From the NCBI RefSeq assembly GCF_000413935.1, contig NZ_KE340380.1, forward strand, positions 620,001 through 684,000: DNA of 64,000 bases. The letters run 5' to 3'. A model generated the notes under the pieces. That model was not told the origin of the DNA. It worked only from the letters and a program-made list of their open reading frames with translations, and searched no databases. The position numbers were made by a program, and so were the translations under genes. How positions within the stretch are numbered: the stretch's first letter is position 1; every line of letters starts with the position of its first letter. Source of the stretch: Acinetobacter colistiniresistens (lineage in GTDB: Bacteria; Pseudomonadota; Gammaproteobacteria; Pseudomonadales; Moraxellaceae). This document shows positions 17,296-26,562 of the stretch, piece by piece.

Positions 17296-17344
17296 CAAAC
17301 ATAAACCTGTTTAGAAGTTAAGATTCTTCCCCAATCATGGGCAT

Positions 17345-17944
17345 TTAAGCTGTCTGAAGTTTCAGTTCATCTAACTGTGACAAGAATGCTTCATGATTTA
17401 GTTCTGCCTGAATCCCTTGATAGAGCTGGTTTAATAAGGCTTTCTTCTGGCTTTCAGTAATATCCATATGTTCAATATTGGTCTGTACATGTTTTACAAT
17501 TTTAATCTCGCCCAACTCAAGCATTTTCAAGGCATAGACATAACCATAAATTGCGCCTTGCATTAACTTTTGATAAGGAAGCTGTTGTTGCACATGGCCT
17601 TCTAAACTGCCTAACACCCGCTCGCTTAGATTGAGTTTTCTGAGTGGATCACGAGCCACGCGCTCGCAGGGATCTTTATAGGCAGATCGACAAGAATGCA
17701 GGAAACTGTCCGCCATACGATCCAGTTCTTTGGCTTGGTTGGGAATCATATTGGCTAGGCCCAATTTAACTTCGTTGACCACCTGTTCTGCATATTTCAT
17801 GATCTTTGGATCCGCCATGGCAATACCAATGGTGTCATGTCCAAGTGCACTGGCATACCACGCCAGCATGGCATGACAACCATTCCATAAGCGATTCTTA
17901 ATGATTTGAATCTCAGAAATCTGATCGACTAAAATCATTTGGCG
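17345..17944 (-). pseudogene. mtlD: mtlD, C-terminal fragment (after IS insertion)
   Basis: This is the separated 3' part of the mannitol-1-phosphate dehydrogenase domain: 199 residues plus stop, equivalent to residues 509-707 of the uninterrupted protein. It holds the catalytic motif of polyol-specific long-chain dehydrogenases, K-x4-N-x2-H, seen as KNRLWNGCH (residues 524-532 in the restored numbering). An open frame beginning at 17983 inside the IS end could in theory be translated, but it would lack the NAD-binding half. Joining this piece to the upstream fragment after removing the IS and one target copy restores one frame of 707 residues, so the break is recent and clean. Confidence 0.88.
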
Positions 17945-17953
17945 CATTTTACT
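17945..17953. repeat. Target-site duplication, left copy
   Basis: CATTTTACT lies directly beside the IS terminal repeat and is identical to the copy at 18993-19001. Nine base pairs is the length made by IS903-group IS5 elements. Confidence 0.95.
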
Positions 17954-18992
17954 GGCTTTGTTGCACAAAGATTTGAAATGCAAAGCGCCCCTAATTGAGC
18001 CAAATTTAAGGCGTAACTTGGGTAAGTGGTCGACCTAATTCCGTAAATCTGTTAAGGACTGCTACACGTGCATGGATCTCATTCACTTGGCTATCAAAAC
18101 TCCTTGCACTGAGTTTATCGCCTAATAATTTGATGCAATGCATCTTAGTTTCAACCAAACTTCGACGATGATAGCCTGACCATTTTTTCCATAGTGTCCT
18201 GCCTAAACGTTTAATTGTTCTAAGTAATTCATTTCGCTCTAGCGAGCTACTCTTTGTATCTTTCCATGGTTTCGCATTTTTTCTAGGTGGAATCACCGCA
18301 TGCGCTTGCCGATCTGCAATGACCTGACGGCATTGCTTGGTGTCATAAGCTCCATCGGTATAAACACAGTTAATCTGCTCATCTTGTGGAATCTGATTAA
18401 GTAAATCACCAAGCACCTGTGAATCACTGACATTATTGGTTGTAAGCTGAACTGCTCGTATTTGTAGGGTTTTAGCATCTATACCAATATGAAGTTTACG
18501 CCATTGGCGACGATATTCAGGTCCATGTTTCTTGCATTTCCATTCGCCCTCACCTAGAAACTTCATGCCTGTAGAGTCCATGAGTAGATGCAGCCCATCG
18601 CTACTTTTTTGGTAGCTGATTACAATATCAATATGCTTTTGTCTTCTACAAAGCGTGGTGTAATCTGGAGCTATCCAATTTAATCCGCAAAGTTTAATCA
18701 GACTTTGCACAAAGCCAGTGACCATACGTAAAGACAGACGGAATAAGGATTTAATCATTAAGCAGCATTGGATGGCTGCGTCGGAGTAGGTTTGATTTCG
18801 CCCTTGTTTGCCTTTTGATGGCGCATACCATTGCGTAGCAGGATCAAACCAAATGGCAATATTTCCGCGACTCATGAGTGCTCGGTTATATGCGGACCAA
18901 TTGGTTGTGCGGTAGATTTTGTGTGTAGGCTTCTTCATTTGAAAATTATATCGCTGAAAAACCCTTTACAGATAGGTTTGTGCAACAAAGCC
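17954..18992. mobile_element. IS5-family (IS903 group) insertion sequence inside mtlD
   Basis: The element is 1039 bp and complete. Its ends are identical inverted repeats of 16 bp (GGCTTTGTTGCACAAA at the left, its complement at the right), flanked by a 9-bp direct duplication. It holds one transposase gene. Size, ends and target duplication fit the Acinetobacter IS17/ISAba12-like elements; the exact name needs a database search. It has split mtlD at codon 508. Confidence 0.95.
18006..18938 (-). CDS. IS5-family DDE transposase
   Basis: 310 residues and apparently intact. DDE motifs are visible: first Asp in LLMDSTGMKFLGEGEW, second in CVYTDGAYDTKQ, and the DDE signature Y-x2-R-x3-E-x6-K in YHRRSLVETKMHCIK. 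The N-terminal RNQTYSDAAIQCCLMIKSLF region is typical of the IS903 group (DUF4372/transposase 11 type). It is transcribed in the same direction as mtlD. Because all catalytic residues and both ends are intact, the element should be able to move. Confidence 0.93.
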   Translation of the reverse strand: MKKPTHKIYRTTNWSAYNRALMSRGNIAIWFDPATQWYAPSKGKQGRNQTYSDAAIQCCLMIKSLFRLSLRMVTGFVQSLIKLCGLNWIAPDYTTLCRRQKHIDIVISYQKSSDGLHLLMDSTGMKFLGEGEWKCKKHGPEYRRQWRKLHIGIDAKTLQIRAVQLTTNNVSDSQVLGDLLNQIPQDEQINCVYTDGAYDTKQCRQVIADRQAHAVIPPRKNAKPWKDTKSSSLERNELLRTIKRLGRTLWKKWSGYHRRSLVETKMHCIKLLGDKLSARSFDSQVNEIHARVAVLNRFTELGRPLTQVTP

Positions 18993-19001
18993 CATTTTAC
19001 T
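18993..19001. repeat. Target-site duplication, right copy
   Basis: CATTTTACT, identical to 17945-17953; these bases belong to mtlD codons 506-508. Confidence 0.95.
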
Positions 19002-20516
19002 CAATAAGGGACTACGGTTCTCTACATAAATCGGCATATCCGTTTCACTATGGAACAGGATGAGATCCATATTCTGTAGCAATTGCCCTGTTTGAAACTG
19101 CCCACGCATATCATCTAAACAGTGTGTGATCTGCTGCTCCTGCTGTTCAGTCAGCGCAGTCTCATCTGACAACTCAATCGCTTCAGGATTCAGGTCATTT
19201 TGATATTGCTTAAACAGGTTATGCTTGATATTGAGCTGACGATATAAGGCTTGATCACTAAGCTTGGATACCATTCGATTAACCACGGTATCGCAAAAAT
19301 AATGTTCACTTAAAATATGTTCGGCAATATCCTCATCCGTCAACTCCAATAAAGCTTCATGGATGTGCTTCAAGACCAAATATTTTGCACAGACTTTATT
19401 CAGAATAATCAAAAAGGTAATCGGCTCATTATTTTGTATATCTGCTGACATAAAACGAGCCAGTAGCCCCTTGGCAATGGTTTTGGCCTCAGACTCAATC
19501 GCCTGTTCAGGTAAGCAAAGTGCAATCAGACTAGATTGCATATACATTTCTAGCATCTGTTGTTCATTATCAGCATCAATCACTGTGAGATTATCAATAC
19601 GCTCATCATAAGAAGACTGACCATATCGAATACTATAGCTGCCAAAACTATTCACGGACTCTAGGTATAGACGATTTCGAGTTGAGGCCAAAATACGTTT
19701 TGGTCGCGTATAACCATCCCAGTAGGACAATATCTGAGCCACATAACCGCCACCAATGGCACCAAAACCATGAATGCCGACGGTCAATTGATTGGAACTC
19801 TGCGGAAATAGCTCTTGTAACTGCGGCATGCCCATTTCGGGAATAAACTCATCTAAAGCATTCAAACATTCGTACATATCAGCATAATAGAACTTTGCTT
19901 TGGAGAGCATATGATCGTTGGGTTCTTTAATATCTTTAAATAAAATCGTGATTCCACCTGCATCATAGGCTGAACAAATCCCATTTTCAGAATCTTCGAA
20001 CATCAGGCACTGTTGTGGTTGTAGATTTAGTTTTTGTGCGGCTTTTAAAAAGATTTCTGGATGCGGTTTACCCTTTTCAACTTCATCCCCACAGACCAAA
20101 AGATCAAAAAATTTATAAACATTAGCATTAATGAGATATTCTTCGGCAATTGCTCGACGGCTTGAGGTCGCGACTGCCATTTTTAAGCCTGATTTTCTTA
20201 GGCGTTCTAAGACCTGAATCAATCCTTTTTTAATTGGTACACCATTGTTACGGACAAATTCTAGTTCCACTTCATCTGCACGTTTGCGAATCGCACCATA
20301 AGGAACATCTGCACCATAAAATTTTTGTGCCAGCTGCTCCGATGCTTTCGCACTTAGCCCTAGACACTGCATCAAATATTCATCTGAAAACTCCTGTCCA
20401 ATCAGCTCTTTTGATGCCTGTTTCAATGTATGGAAGCGCAAGCGCTCGGTATCAAACATTGTTCCATCCATGTCAAAAAGTGCGCCTTGAACAGGATAAT
20501 CATGAAAAATAAGCAT
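18993..20516 (-). pseudogene. mtlD: mtlD, N-terminal fragment: HAD phosphatase plus NAD-binding domain
   Basis: The original gene encodes the bifunctional mannitol-1-phosphate dehydrogenase/phosphatase known from Acinetobacter, which makes the compatible solute mannitol from fructose-6-phosphate. Residues 1-220 are a HAD hydrolase (FDMDGTMFD at 14-22, VATSSRRAI, GKPHPEIF, MFEDSENG), apparently complete. The dehydrogenase begins at about 240 with the Rossmann motif GIHGFGAIGGGY (247-258). The frame runs into the IS, adds eight foreign residues and stops at 18966. The truncated 516-residue product lacks the K-x4-N-x2-H catalytic motif, so the dehydrogenase should be dead while phosphatase activity might survive. 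Confidence 0.9.
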
Positions 20517-20684
20517 CTTTACTCCTTTTATCTATCTTGTTATGACGTTTTATAGGGTACATAAAAAGTGACGCTAAAATTCAAATCTTCAATAAATGAA
20601 ATAAATTTGATTAAAAAATAAACAACAAAGCCATGTTTCTAGGCAATATTCGACTGAAATAGTCTGAATACTTGCATTACCATG

Positions 20685-20703
20685 AAAAAGATGAGTCTTT
20701 TTT
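20685..20703 (-). terminator. Weak terminator at the end of the siderophore operon
   Basis: An AT-rich 7-bp stem (AAAAAGA / TCTTTTT) with a 4-nt loop, located 17 bp after the actD stop. The stem itself supplies the U-run. Stability is low. Confidence 0.4.
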
Positions 20704-20719
20704 AACCAAAAACTCAGCT

Positions 20720-21949
20720 TTATTCATCCAGTAATAGCGCTGCCTCACCTTCTTTTCGAATCAGTATCCAGCTAAAATACAACCCAATTGACAAGGTTAA
20801 AAACAGCAATAAATAGAATGGAAAATGGCTGCTAAAACGATATAAAAAAGTACTGAGTAAAGGACCCACAATTAAACCCAATGCTTGTGTCGCAGTACAG
20901 AAACTTGCCATTTTAACCTGCGACTGTTGTGAAACTGCTTGAGCAGCGCCCGTGGTAAATGCAGGTAATAAACATGCGACTGAAACGCCATAAAAAATAT
21001 AGCTGGTCTGAAATACCAAAATTGTAGGTGCATACAATGAAAGTAATAAGCCAAAACACATGGTGACTAAGCCAATAATCACTAAGCTATTTAATTTAAG
21101 CTGCAACACTTTCACGATTAAAAGTTGAGTGAGTAACAGACAAATGCCAACCACCAGCATGCATTGAGAGAAATACACTGCGCTCTGCTGGCTACTGAGA
21201 TAAAATTTATCCTGAATGTAAAAACCTGCTGTCATGTTTAAAGTCACGATCGCAACATAAGTCACAAAACCTAAGGCTAGCCAAATCAAGCTTTGCTTGA
21301 GAATTGGCTCCTGCTCTAAAGTGTTATTCTCTTCTTGTTTAAGCTGAGAAATATCAGACTGAATTTGTGCAGTTTTGCCAAACAGGATACTGAGCGCAAT
21401 ACTAACTAAACCCAGTAATCCCACGGCAATCCACATCGGAAAAAGTAGACCGCCGAATAATAAGACTGACGTCGCAAATGGCCCAACAATCATGCCAAAA
21501 CTATTCATTGCACCAAACATTGCCATCTGCTTACTACGATCATCTGCTTCTGCTGCATGCGTCATCACATAACTTTGCAGACCAATTTGTGGCAAAGCCA
21601 TAAAAATGCCTGTAGAAGCACGACTCAGTACCAGCAAAATAAAAATCAGTAATGTCGGTAAAATCGCTTGTGTTCCAAAATATAGAATCAAGCTGAAAAT
21701 AGCCCAAGTAAAGGTCATTCCCCAAAAACCATAATTAACGAGCTGGTTGGGAGATAGCCGACCTTTCTTTTTCGCAATCCAGATGGAGGCAATCGCCATA
21801 CAGATTGCCCCTGCTGAAACAATCACACCACCCTGAAATTCAGATAAATGGAGCTGTCGCGTCAAAGGTGCGAGTAATGGGAGAATCATGGAAAAGCAGG
21901 TGCCATTGATTAAAGCAGCCAGTGCTAAAAATTTTAAATTATTGTTCAT
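20720..21949 (-). CDS. actD: MFS transporter, probable acinetoferrin exporter ActD
   Basis: A major facilitator protein of about 409 residues with around 12 hydrophobic helices. The MFS A-like loop is IWIAKKKGRL after helix 2. As last gene after the receptor it matches actD of the published acinetoferrin order acbABCD-actBCAD, where this protein is a candidate for siderophore transport, likely export. The open frame reaches 21976, but that ATG lies inside a strong terminator hairpin; ATGs at 21952 and 21949 (MNNNLKFLALAAL) are better starts. The terminator upstream means that expression may depend on read-through or on a separate promoter. Confidence 0.75.
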   Translation of the reverse strand: MNNNLKFLALAALINGTCFSMILPLLAPLTRQLHLSEFQGGVIVSAGAICMAIASIWIAKKKGRLSPNQLVNYGFWGMTFTWAIFSLILYFGTQAILPTLLIFILLVLSRASTGIFMALPQIGLQSYVMTHAAEADDRSKQMAMFGAMNSFGMIVGPFATSVLLFGGLLFPMWIAVGLLGLVSIALSILFGKTAQIQSDISQLKQEENNTLEQEPILKQSLIWLALGFVTYVAIVTLNMTAGFYIQDKFYLSSQQSAVYFSQCMLVVGICLLLTQLLIVKVLQLKLNSLVIIGLVTMCFGLLLSLYAPTILVFQTSYIFYGVSVACLLPAFTTGAAQAVSQQSQVKMASFCTATQALGLIVGPLLSTFLYRFSSHFPFYLLLFLTLSIGLYFSWILIRKEGEAALLLDE

Positions 21950-21967
21950 CATGCACATCATCAAAAG

Positions 21968-21993
21968 AAAAGGCATCCAAATAGATGCCTTTT
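21968..21993 (-). terminator. Strong terminator between actA and actD
   Basis: Arms AAAAGGCATC / GATGCCTTTT with a 6-nt loop, followed on the minus strand by CTTTTGA. It sits 8 bp after the actA stop and ahead of actD, inside an otherwise tightly packed operon. Confidence 0.85.
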
Positions 21994-22001
21994 TGATTAG
22001 A

Positions 22002-24269
22002 TTAGTATTTGAGGGTATAGCTCAAACCATAAGTACGGCCTTGTGCTGGCAAGCTAGAAATATCGCCATACACCGTCGAAACTGCTTGGCTGTATACAGA
22101 CTTATAATCCGTATTCCAAACGTTATAAACACCAAAACCTAATGTTCCTGGACCAGCTTTCGTATTAGCAATCACATCCATTACGGCAAAACCTTTAATT
22201 TCTGCTGGTGGACGGCTTCCATATTCAATTGCATCTTTGCGCGCTTTGTCTGTACCGCCAATTGCCAAGGCTTGAACACGCAAACCTAGGCCATCGTTAA
22301 ATTGCCAATCTGAATAGACAGTCCCTTTTAACGGTGCAACACGGATGGCATCTAACTCTTGCCATTTACCGCTGGTATTTTTAAATTGACCACGTGTATA
22401 AGCCAAAGTACCACCGACATTCCATGCATCGGTAACAGCATACTTCACATTACCTTCTAGGCCATAAACGCGTTCATCGGTATCAATCACTTCAATTGCA
22501 AAGTTTGGCGGACCAAATTTCAAAGATTTATCCGACTTGTTATAGAACGCAGTAAGTCCTGTGGTTAAAGCATTGTCTTGTAAACGCCAACCTAGCTCAA
22601 AACTATTCACTTTAATTGGATCAATGGTTTGATTGCTTACAACAAAGTTTGCTGGAACGTCTCTGAGCATACGTTGTACGTCTGGTAAGTTTGCACCTTG
22701 AGAGAAATTGGCAAAGACTTGTTGAGCATCTGTTAAATGGTAAACTGCACCTAAGTTAAATAAAGTCGCATCATGCTTGACTGACCCACCTTTTAAAGTC
22801 TTAGGGTTATATCCTGAGACGAAATCTGCAACCATCGCTTCGGAATAAGGAACAGAATCCTTTACTTGACTATCAACTCGCTCATGGCGCACGCCAGCTT
22901 GTAGATTTAAGCGATCAGTGACTTCAAATTGGCTCTGTAAAAAGAATCCTAACTTTTCAGTATCCACATCAGGACCAAAACCATAATTATTTAAAGGCTT
23001 AAATTTCAAGCCATTACTACCAATAAAAGTATTCAAATCATAAAGTTGTGCTGTTTGCTTGCCTTTTTCTTTGTCATAATCGACACCATAAGTCAGATGT
23101 AATGCACGATCTGCAAGGTTTAATTTACTCTGTAAAGCTAATCGCGCGCCAAATACATCAATATCCGTTTCAGATTGGGTAACAATATATGTTCCCCCAC
23201 GTGGAATTGATGCATGTGCTAAATAGTTTGCACTTGGATAGAATCGACCTTTTTCAGTACGATAGTACGCTTCAGCATTTAAGGTTTGTCCAAGAAAATC
23301 TTGATTTTCATATTGTGCATTCACCGCTGCACGTTTTGTTCTTGGCTGACTATTAAGTTCCAAGCCTTTGACTGCTTTCAGGCTTGGTTTTGCACCATTA
23401 AGTAGAACTGACAATCCTTGACCGTAATCAGCGCCATAGTCACTATCTTGTTCATCATTATAATATTGTGCACCAATGCTGATGCTTTGCTTATCAGCAA
23501 ACTGCCAACCTAAGCGACCATTGACATCAATAGTTTCTGTATCTTGACGATCAGTCTGTGCGACTTCAGGCCCAATTCGATCGCCATGACTGTCTTGAAT
23601 CTCACCGCGTTTAGTATAGCTTGCTCCAAGGAAACCATTCCAGTCCCCTTGTTTAAATGCAGCAGATTGATATGCTTCATAAGCCAAGGCATCATTTTTA
23701 AAGTTATCGCCAGAAGTTACGCCAAGTTTTGATTCAAAATGAACGCCCTCTGTCGAACCTTTCTTGGTGATGATATTGATGATCCCACCTGTTGCACCTG
23801 AACCATAAATACTGCTGGCACCAGACACAACCTCTACGCGCTCAATCATATCTGGACTGATGCTATTTAACTGGCGCGAACTATCACGTGAACCCGTTTG
23901 TGGTACACCATCAATCATGTATTGAACTGTACGACCTCGCATGGTCATACCATAGTTACTGGTCGTACCAGAGCTTGGTGTTAGCGATGGAACTAACAAA
24001 CCTAAAATATCTGCTGTACTTTTACCCGCAGCCGCTTGTTTCGCAATATCTTCTTGTTCAATGCGATAAACTGTTCCCGCAATTTCAGCAATACTTTGTG
24101 CTGAACGCGATGCTGTCACTACGATGGGTGCAAGTTGTGCTGGTTTTTGACTTGTAACTGCAGCAGTGGTTTGAACAGTGGCATCTGCGTCAACCGTCTC
24201 TGCATACAATTGTGTGCTGATGGCTAAGCTGAGCAGTGTTAATGATGTCGAAAGTGAACGTACTTTCAT
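22002..24269 (-). CDS. actA: TonB-dependent ferric-acinetoferrin receptor ActA
   Basis: A 755-residue outer-membrane receptor. The signal peptide ends at QLYA-ETV; a TonB-box region APIVVTASRSAQS is followed by the plug (ADILGLLVPSLTPSSG, MTMRGR, YMIDGVPQTG, IERVEVVSGASSIYGSGATG) and a beta-barrel ending in YGLSYTLKY with a terminal aromatic residue. Its place between two MFS genes, downstream of two NIS synthetases, identifies it as the receptor for the siderophore made by this operon; ActA in A. haemolyticus occupies the same position. It starts 9 bp after actC. Expression should be iron-repressed through the shared Fur-controlled promoter. Confidence 0.85.
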   Translation of the reverse strand: MKVRSLSTSLTLLSLAISTQLYAETVDADATVQTTAAVTSQKPAQLAPIVVTASRSAQSIAEIAGTVYRIEQEDIAKQAAAGKSTADILGLLVPSLTPSSGTTSNYGMTMRGRTVQYMIDGVPQTGSRDSSRQLNSISPDMIERVEVVSGASSIYGSGATGGIINIITKKGSTEGVHFESKLGVTSGDNFKNDALAYEAYQSAAFKQGDWNGFLGASYTKRGEIQDSHGDRIGPEVAQTDRQDTETIDVNGRLGWQFADKQSISIGAQYYNDEQDSDYGADYGQGLSVLLNGAKPSLKAVKGLELNSQPRTKRAAVNAQYENQDFLGQTLNAEAYYRTEKGRFYPSANYLAHASIPRGGTYIVTQSETDIDVFGARLALQSKLNLADRALHLTYGVDYDKEKGKQTAQLYDLNTFIGSNGLKFKPLNNYGFGPDVDTEKLGFFLQSQFEVTDRLNLQAGVRHERVDSQVKDSVPYSEAMVADFVSGYNPKTLKGGSVKHDATLFNLGAVYHLTDAQQVFANFSQGANLPDVQRMLRDVPANFVVSNQTIDPIKVNSFELGWRLQDNALTTGLTAFYNKSDKSLKFGPPNFAIEVIDTDERVYGLEGNVKYAVTDAWNVGGTLAYTRGQFKNTSGKWQELDAIRVAPLKGTVYSDWQFNDGLGLRVQALAIGGTDKARKDAIEYGSRPPAEIKGFAVMDVIANTKAGPGTLGFGVYNVWNTDYKSVYSQAVSTVYGDISSLPAQGRTYGLSYTLKY

Positions 24270-24278
24270 AGATTTCCC

Positions 24279-25529
24279 CTAGGTGAGTTGTTCCGTTTGT
24301 TTTGCTTTGTGGATTAACACTTGGCTGAGCAAGACGCTCAAGACAGATGCTGCGGCTAAAATGAGATAAAAATTTCCATAGCCAAAAGCTTTGGCCAAGA
24401 AGCCTGACATTGCACCGCCAATGAAATAAACCAGCAGCTCAAAACAGACCAAAATGGTAAAATCGGTTCCTGCCTGTTCTTTGGAGCTGGTATGCATGAA
24501 ATGGGCGTATAAAGCCGTCATGGCGATATAGCGGATTGCCAGAATAACGACAACGAATAGTCCCAATAACATATGCCACTGGTTAAACCAGCTGAGTAAA
24601 ACGGCTAGGCCAAGTAAGGCATAGACCAGACTGCGTGCCCAACCGGCCCAAATCAGTAATTGTGTTGCTTCTATTTTTTTTAACAGGAATGCAGCTGTCA
24701 CTGCGGCCAATAAACCAATACCCGCACCGATCACAGACATCAATACACCAATCTCTGCCAAAGACCATTTTTGATCAATCAACATGGGGTTTAGCATGGC
24801 CATTGCAGGCGCTTCGACTATGCGATAACACACAATCAGTGCCAAAGCCCATAATATTTCTGGACGTTTAAATGCTCGGATCAGACTCGGTGGCTGCTTG
24901 GCAATTTTTTCTGTATTTGAATTTTCTTTGATTAGAAAAATTGCAATCATGGTCAATGCCGTCATCGCAGCCAAACACATCAGTGCGGTTTGCCAACCAT
25001 ATAATTGATACAACCATAAAGTTGCAGCCCCACCAATCATACTGCCGAGCGCCACACCAATACTTTGCGCCATACTGCCTAATCGGTATTCGGACTCGGA
25101 GAAGGTTTCAACGGTATAGCCATCAATCGCAATATCTTGGGTTGCAGCAAAGGTTGATATCCATAAACCGACAATGACAAAGATACTTAGACCATAATCA
25201 AATTGCGTCAAAGCTAAGGCAACGACACCCAAGACCAAGGCGATCTGGGTGAATAAAAGCCAAGTTTTACGTTTACCAAGCGCTTTAAAATAAAAGCGAT
25301 CAATTAAAGGTGCCCAAAAAAACTTAAATGCCCACGGGATATACAGCAGCGACAACATCCCGATCCAGCGTAAATCGACGCCCTGATGGCGTAAAATCGC
25401 AGGTAAGGCGACATTGTAAAAATATAGTGGCAACGCATGTGCAAGATAAAGTACCACCACAACCGACAAGCTCAGTGCTGAGACTGTTTTTATTGGAAAA
25501 TCCTGATCATGTTTTAATGGTTGGTTCAT
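24279..25529 (-). CDS. actC: MFS transporter, probable siderophore importer ActC (RhtX-like)
   Basis: 416 residues with about 12 membrane helices. The first part (LSLLYIPWAFKFFWAPLIDR, then GKRKTWLLF and ATQDIAIDGYTVE) is characteristic of the AmpG/RhtX/FptX group of MFS permeases that carry intact siderophores such as rhizobactin 1021 across the inner membrane. This removes the need for an ABC importer, and none is present. The start at 25529 overlaps the actB stop as ATGA and follows AGAGG; the ATG at 25550 lies inside actB. Confidence 0.82.
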   Translation of the reverse strand: MNQPLKHDQDFPIKTVSALSLSVVVVLYLAHALPLYFYNVALPAILRHQGVDLRWIGMLSLLYIPWAFKFFWAPLIDRFYFKALGKRKTWLLFTQIALVLGVVALALTQFDYGLSIFVIVGLWISTFAATQDIAIDGYTVETFSESEYRLGSMAQSIGVALGSMIGGAATLWLYQLYGWQTALMCLAAMTALTMIAIFLIKENSNTEKIAKQPPSLIRAFKRPEILWALALIVCYRIVEAPAMAMLNPMLIDQKWSLAEIGVLMSVIGAGIGLLAAVTAAFLLKKIEATQLLIWAGWARSLVYALLGLAVLLSWFNQWHMLLGLFVVVILAIRYIAMTALYAHFMHTSSKEQAGTDFTILVCFELLVYFIGGAMSGFLAKAFGYGNFYLILAAASVLSVLLSQVLIHKAKQTEQLT

Positions 25530-25897
25530 AAATACCTCTGCATGGCCCATTGCATGGCAGCGGTTTTTTCTAAACTAACAAAATAAGGAACATGCCAAGC
25601 TTTTTGTAAAGCTGGTGTGTCCAGTCGAATGCGATCTGCTTCATCTTGGGCAATTCGGGCAAGTCCTAAGCAATATTGGTAAAAATCTTGCTTATATTGC
25701 TTATACCACTTGCCCTGAATTTCGCGATATTCTTCTGGAAATTCAGTATCTAGTTCGGTTTGCATAATCAACACAAAACTTCTTTTTTGTTCGAAATATT
25801 GTTGAATATGTGCTAACCACTGCTTGAATTCTGCCACTGAGACATGCGCTTCAAAGCGCATGTCCAAGATGTGTACCTCATTGATGGATAAGCTCAT
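25526..25897 (-). CDS. actB: Small cytoplasmic protein of unknown role, ActB
   Basis: 123 residues, no signal peptide and no membrane helix. It is rich in aromatic residues and glutamine (FPEEYREIQGKWYKQYKQDF, then CLGLARIAQDEADRIRL and KAWHVPYFVSLEKTAAMQWA). I recognise no catalytic motif or named family; the pattern of short strands then helices could suit a STAS-like fold, but that is only an impression. Its start overlaps acbD by ATGA and its stop overlaps actC by ATGA, so it is made in fixed ratio with the acyltransferase and the permease. The name follows its position in the known eight-gene order. Confidence 0.7.
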   Translation of the reverse strand: MSLSINEVHILDMRFEAHVSVAEFKQWLAHIQQYFEQKRSFVLIMQTELDTEFPEEYREIQGKWYKQYKQDFYQYCLGLARIAQDEADRIRLDTPALQKAWHVPYFVSLEKTAAMQWAMQRYL

Positions 25898-26532
25898 GTA
25901 ACACTCAAGGTTTTGGCTGGCTGATCAGCGAGCTGTTGTTGTGAAGTTTGGTAAAATTCACCAAACTTGTTATAAAAAGTTTCTCTAAAGCAGTAATACA
26001 ACATCGCCGTTTTTTCTGGCATCGGAATTAAACGCTGGCTTTCATAGCAAAGCTCTGCAACAACCGCGGCATAAGGCTTAACCGTATGATCTGGTTCACC
26101 CACGATTTTTTTCGCTTGCGAATATTCAAAAATATAAAAACTCAGTAAACGAATGGTTGGGCGTAAGAAACCTTTACCAAATACGGATTTATCACCAAAT
26201 AGCAAATGCCAGCCGAGATCATTGTCATCACCGTCGTAATAACGACCTAAACGATCACGCTTACCCTCATAAATCTCGGTATAGCCCACATCTTTGCCAT
26301 CTACCCCCACAATCAATAAACGTTGATGGTCATCTGCCAACATTTTGTCGAAGTAAACCTGTAGATCTAACTCTGATTTATTTAATTGCCATTGTGGAAT
26401 AACATGCGGCTCATGCATCCACTGATGCAGCAAAGGAATATCTTGTGGATATTGCACTTGGCGTAAGTAGTACTGTGTTCCATCTTCGTGGTATTCAAAG
26501 TAATCGGGTAATTGCTGAGAAATAGTTTTCAT
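25894..26532 (-). CDS. acbD: GNAT-type acyltransferase of siderophore synthesis, AcbD
   Basis: 212 residues of the IucB/RhbD-like GNAT group: YYLRQVQYPQDIPLLHQWM, then LLIVGVDGKDVGYTEIYE and DLGWHLLFGDKSVFGKGFLR, where the acyl-CoA pyrophosphate loop is expected, and KKIVGEPDHTVKPY. In acinetoferrin synthesis this enzyme should acylate N-hydroxy-1,3-diaminopropane with an octenoyl group, giving the hydroxamate arm; acetyl would be used in related pathways. Acyl-chain preference cannot be read here. It lies 30 bp after acbC and overlaps actB. Confidence 0.82.
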   Translation of the reverse strand: MKTISQQLPDYFEYHEDGTQYYLRQVQYPQDIPLLHQWMHEPHVIPQWQLNKSELDLQVYFDKMLADDHQRLLIVGVDGKDVGYTEIYEGKRDRLGRYYDGDDNDLGWHLLFGDKSVFGKGFLRPTIRLLSFYIFEYSQAKKIVGEPDHTVKPYAAVVAELCYESQRLIPMPEKTAMLYYCFRETFYNKFGEFYQTSQQQLADQPAKTLSVT

Positions 26533-26562
26533 ATTGAACCTTCATAAAATTTAGAAGAAGAC

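Noticed and set aside
17264-17344. Cobalamin riboswitch ahead of the 2H/cob genes
   Set aside because: The spacer is far too short for a B12 riboswitch and shows no B12-box-like sequence; only the inverted repeat is present.
17945-17983. Open frame start at 17983 as a separate small gene
   Set aside because: The first codons are the end of the IS element; the rest aligns with the mtlD frame, so it is a gene fragment and not a new gene.
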